Assembly (NCBI GenBank): GCA_963745975.1
Contig: CAVUZJ010000009.1
Span: 1,116,001 to 1,180,000, forward strand
Direction: 5' to 3'
Source: JAKAWQ01 sp963745975
GTDB taxonomy: Bacteria > Pseudomonadota > Alphaproteobacteria > Acetobacterales > Acetobacteraceae
Length of the DNA stretch: 64,000 nt
Shown here: positions 61,494 to 64,000 of the stretch, piece by piece
Layout: each line of letters opens with the position of its first letter
How positions within the stretch are numbered: the stretch's first letter is position 1
Made by a program: the position numbers and the translations under genes
Notes under the pieces: model-generated
The model's input: only the letters and a program-made list of their open reading frames with translations
Database searches by the model: none
What the model was told of the DNA's origin: nothing

Positions 61494-62611
61494 GTACCTG
61501 GAATCATACTTGAGTGATACGGCGGTTCTTAAATCGTCGCTGATAGACCCTCTTCTTGGTCCAGGCGAATGGCTCTGCTGTCGCGTTGTAGGCTGCAATG
61601 AAAGCATCGATGTGCTGCTGCAGCTCGGCGACGGCGGCGAACGAAGCGCCGGTCAGCGACTGGCTCTGGAGAATCGAAAACCAGGTCTCGACCTGGTTGA
61701 GCCAAGACGACCGCGTCGGGGTGAAATGGAATTGCACGTTCGGATGCCGCTTGAGCCAGCGGTCGTTCTTCTTATGAGTGTTGAGATTGTCGAGGACGAC
61801 GTGAAGCTCGCGATCCGGGTAGGCCGCGGCAACGCCGTTCATGAAGCCGAGGAACTCAACCCGCCGCCGCCGCTTGGAATGCGCTGCGATCACTCTCCCG
61901 GTCGCGACCTCGAGGGCGGCAAACAGGGTCGTCGTGCCGTGCCGCTTGTAGTCGTGGCTCTGCCCGGTCAAGGCCCGCCCGTTCGGCAGCTTCAGATAGC
62001 CTTGCGCCCGCTCCAAAGCCTGGATCGATGGCTTTTCGTCGACACAGAGAACAATCGCCTTGGCCGGCGGATCCACATATAAGCCGACCACGTCGGCGGC
62101 TTTCGCCACGAAGGCGGGGTCGTTGCTCTCGCACCAGGATTTGCGGGCGGCCAGGTCGATCTTGTGCTCACGCAGAAACCGCCAGACATACTGAACGTCA
62201 ACGTCGCCCAGCGCCTGCGCCACCAGCGGGCCCGTCCACCGCGCTTGGCCCGGCGGTGGTGGCCGATCGAGCACCGCCAGGATGCGCTTATTCGTCGCCG
62301 GACCGTAGAGCGGCTCCCTGCTTCCACGCGACCGGTCCTTCAGCCCTGCCAGGCCCTCCTCGTCAAAGCGTCGTCGCCAGTTGCTGACGATGCGCGGCTG
62401 AACACCCACCTCCTCAGCGATCGACCGCGTGCTGCGGCCCTGAGCCGCCAGCAACACTATCCGCGCCCGCTTCGCCTCGCCCTGCGCCGTCGTCGGCGCC
62501 CGGCAGCGCGCCTCAAGCAGCTTGCGTACCTTCGCCGTCAGCCGAACTTCTCTTGCCTCGGGAATCATCCCGATCTTAAATCACGACTCACCTAAGAAGG
62601 AAAGCGGGTAC
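61494..62611 (-). mobile_element. IS630-family insertion sequence
   Basis: The 1118-bp element has imperfect terminal inverted repeats of about 28 bp: the left end begins GTACCTGG, the right end (complement) GTACCCGC, and they share GxxTCxTxCTTxxGTGA. It is flanked by a duplicated TA: the left side reads CTA and the right TAG, so the empty site was CTAG, the known preference of IS630. One intact transposase is carried. It lies between the two halves of an ATPase gene. Confidence 0.9.
61504..62568 (-). CDS. IS630 transposase
   Basis: The 354-aa protein has an N-terminal HTH (about 30-75, STRSIAEEVGVQPRIVSNWRRRF shown as SIAEEVGVQPRIVSNWRRR) and a DDE catalytic domain: LCVDEK (first Asp), HVVLDNLNTHKK (second Asp) and SSWLNQVETWFS (Glu). 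All three acidic residues are present and the frame is intact, so the element may still be mobile. It fills nearly the whole IS. Confidence 0.95.
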   Translation of the reverse strand: MIPEAREVRLTAKVRKLLEARCRAPTTAQGEAKRARIVLLAAQGRSTRSIAEEVGVQPRIVSNWRRRFDEEGLAGLKDRSRGSREPLYGPATNKRILAVLDRPPPPGQARWTGPLVAQALGDVDVQYVWRFLREHKIDLAARKSWCESNDPAFVAKAADVVGLYVDPPAKAIVLCVDEKPSIQALERAQGYLKLPNGRALTGQSHDYKRHGTTTLFAALEVATGRVIAAHSKRRRRVEFLGFMNGVAAAYPDRELHVVLDNLNTHKKNDRWLKRHPNVQFHFTPTRSSWLNQVETWFSILQSQSLTGASFAAVAELQQHIDAFIAAYNATAEPFAWTKKRVYQRRFKNRRITQV

Positions 62612-63026
62612 TAGTGCGGATGAATTCCTCGAAGTGTCTTTGCGAACGCAGCATGCTTTCGTCAAGCGCGTCGACCAATACCGTCAGCTCCCCCTTCCGG
62701 AACCAGGCCGGTGCATCCGGGTGCAGTTCCGGCAGGCTCCCGGAAAGGGTGTTCGCGCCCGCCAGGACGTTTGCGAGGTCCAAAACGGGCGCAGCGCACT
62801 CGGCTGAAAGGTAGCGGACGAGAGTGGACTTCCCAACCGCAGCCGGGGCCTGCACCAACGCGACCTCAGCACGGCTGAAGTCGCCGGCCAGATGGACGAT
62901 CGGAGGCCGAACGAACAGGTCCGGACCATCCGCAACCGCGAGCGCGCCATGGCCCCCGCGGACTTCCACCCGCGCCGTACGGCAGATGCCCGCCATGAGC
63001 TGGTCGAATGCGGACTCCATGGGCAT
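62612..63026 (-). pseudogene. N-terminal part of the IS-interrupted P-loop ATPase gene
   Basis: From MPMESAFDQL at 63026 (or MESAF at 63020) about 138 codons precede the insertion. Walker A is APAAVGKST (60-68) and Walker B is LTVLVDALDE (114-123), the VDALDE form seen in NACHT/STAND ATPases. The last codons before the IS encode HFEEFIRT, continuing as SAIALND in the other half. No good ribosome site is visible, so the start is uncertain, and the open frame extends further upstream only as low-quality Arg/Pro-rich sequence. Confidence 0.75.
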
Positions 63027-64000
63027 CGAGGTTCTACCAAGCGCGAAGAGATGGCAAGCGTGACGCCGGGGCGGCGCAGTAAGCGCGGCGCGCCGGGTCG
63101 CAATCGGTCGATCCCCCAGGAGCGCAGGCCGGAATTTGAGCGGGATCGCCCCCCGTTCTTCGCCCGACCGCCTTCCCCGGCTACGGACAACCCGCTTAAC
63201 AGCTTGAGTCTCCTTGTCGCCACAACCGGCGCTGCGGACGTCAACCCGGGCGAATGGGCGCGAGGCAGGCAGCCAGCGGCTGAAGCCGGCGCCCGACCTC
63301 GAGAGGCATCCCAAGCCCGGGCGCACTGGCTGCGGCGCGGCCGGGACCTCGGCTGAGGCGCCTATCGCGTGAGGCCCGTAATGACAGTATGAAGGCAGAT
63401 AAAGCCGAGCGTTACCAAAACATAGCCGCGCCGCCATGAGCATCCCCGGACGGCCGCGCGACCACGCCCCTCCATCGCAACCTGGGAAGCCCCTGGATGG
63501 ACGCCTGGTTTGGAGAGCAGCGCCGCCCGACTGAACGGCAGATTTGCGCGAAGCCGCCGGCGGGAGGCGTCCGTCAACGCCCGCTTCCAGGATTGTTGAA
63601 TGGCCCGCTCTACGACCGATTGGTGAAGGTTTTCGGATGCCGCCAGGCGTCGGAAAACCGCCCAAGCACGAACCCGCGGGGTTGCGGTGATGATCTATGG
63701 GGATTTCGTGTTTTGCGCGGTTGGGGTGGTTGCGCAGCCGGCTCGGCTCGGCGGTTGGCGGGGGCTTGGTGCGTGAGATTTGTCGCCAGGCGGATGGTGA
63801 CTTGGGGACCTGCTGCGGCTGAGAGACAGCAGCTTTCCGCTGATCCTGACGCAAGGCGCGCTCTGGGGGCATTCGCCGCAACGGTGGTGTTGCGGCGTGA
63901 GGTGAGCGCAAGCGGTGCCGGGTCACGACGTGCGTCTCCCGGTTGGTGCGGGCGTGTGAGGTGGCGCGCGTGGTTGCCGCCATCGCCCGAAGGTTTCGAC
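63027..64000. other. Region without a convincing gene
   Basis: Open frames here have Arg/Pro-rich shadow composition and no recognisable domain. A hairpin with arms near GGTTTTC and GAAAACC (63628-63659), extended by GATGCC/GGCGTC, is present. The far right reads through to the window end. It may hold decayed mobile DNA, but I cannot identify it. Confidence 0.4.

Noticed and set aside
63362..63577. A 71-aa frame ending GFICLHTVITGLTR that recalls transposase C-termini
   Set aside because: Similarity is too short and no catalytic motif is present.
62592..63983. A 463-aa minus-strand frame treated as one gene
   Set aside because: Only the last 138 codons before the IS look protein-like. The upstream part is Arg/Pro-rich without conserved features, and the end is created by the IS.

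Overview
The window is high-GC, tightly packed bacterial DNA with short or overlapping gene junctions. Its synteny (kdsD-lptC-lptA-lptB-rpoN-hpf; pgsA-like/perM-like/hda/ppk/ppx; an aa3-oxidase subunit IV peptide beside an H+-pyrophosphatase) and its arrays of GC-rich hairpins point to an alphaproteobacterium. Acetobacteraceae or a nearby Rhodospirillales lineage is most likely. This placement is inferred from content, not from a database search.

Layout. 0.1-8.3 kb is housekeeping: a KdsD-type isomerase, the LptC/A/B lipopolysaccharide export genes, sigma-54, a long-form hibernation factor, then a phosphotransacylase/acetate kinase pair. 8.3-9.4 kb holds an AbiEii-type nucleotidyltransferase with a small overlapping partner. 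9.4-19.7 kb is acyl-CoA metabolism on the minus strand (two acyl-CoA dehydrogenases, enoyl-CoA hydratase, two-subunit CoA-transferase, MaoC hydratase, ADP-forming acyl-CoA ligase). It is interrupted by an envelope/signalling block (DUF5666 lipoprotein and DUF6502 protein, divergent from a soluble histidine kinase and a small lipoprotein). purH follows. 21.4-26.0 kb looks like a low-oxygen or stress module: a Crp/Fnr regulator, a FixL-like dimerisation fragment without its phospho-acceptor, a BON protein and an FdhF/YdeP molybdoenzyme. 26.2-37.0 kb is a peptide/amino-compound catabolic region: amidohydrolase, class III aminotransferase, cyclase-family hydrolase, a full oligopeptide ABC transporter whose dppC gene carries a frameshift, and an M81 peptidase. 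37.1-47.6 kb returns to core genes (ppx, ppk, hda, an AI-2E/PerM permease, a PgsA-like enzyme, purM, purN, aa3 subunit IV, hppA). 47.8-53.0 kb has a CAU tRNA, a small ORF, and a GntR-regulated PotABCD-like ABC importer. ettA follows.

55-64 kb is a mosaic accessory island. It holds a hipBA toxin-antitoxin system with palindromic operators and a degenerate fragment of ettA. Next is a translationally coupled three-gene operon: an unrecognised 440-aa protein, an Xre/MbcA-type antitoxin and a RES toxin. A second, truncated copy of the hipB 5' end with its operators sits beyond that operon in the same orientation, so the RES cassette is flanked by direct repeats. Last comes a gene for a P-loop (VDALDE) ATPase that is cut in two by an IS630-family element inserted at the TA of a CTAG site. 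Removing the IS and one TA restores a continuous reading frame of about 695 codons.

Three GC-rich multi-hairpin arrays (8.27, 29.81 and 54.91 kb) each fill the gap between a convergent gene pair, as expected for bidirectional terminators. One of them carries a perfect 71-bp palindrome.
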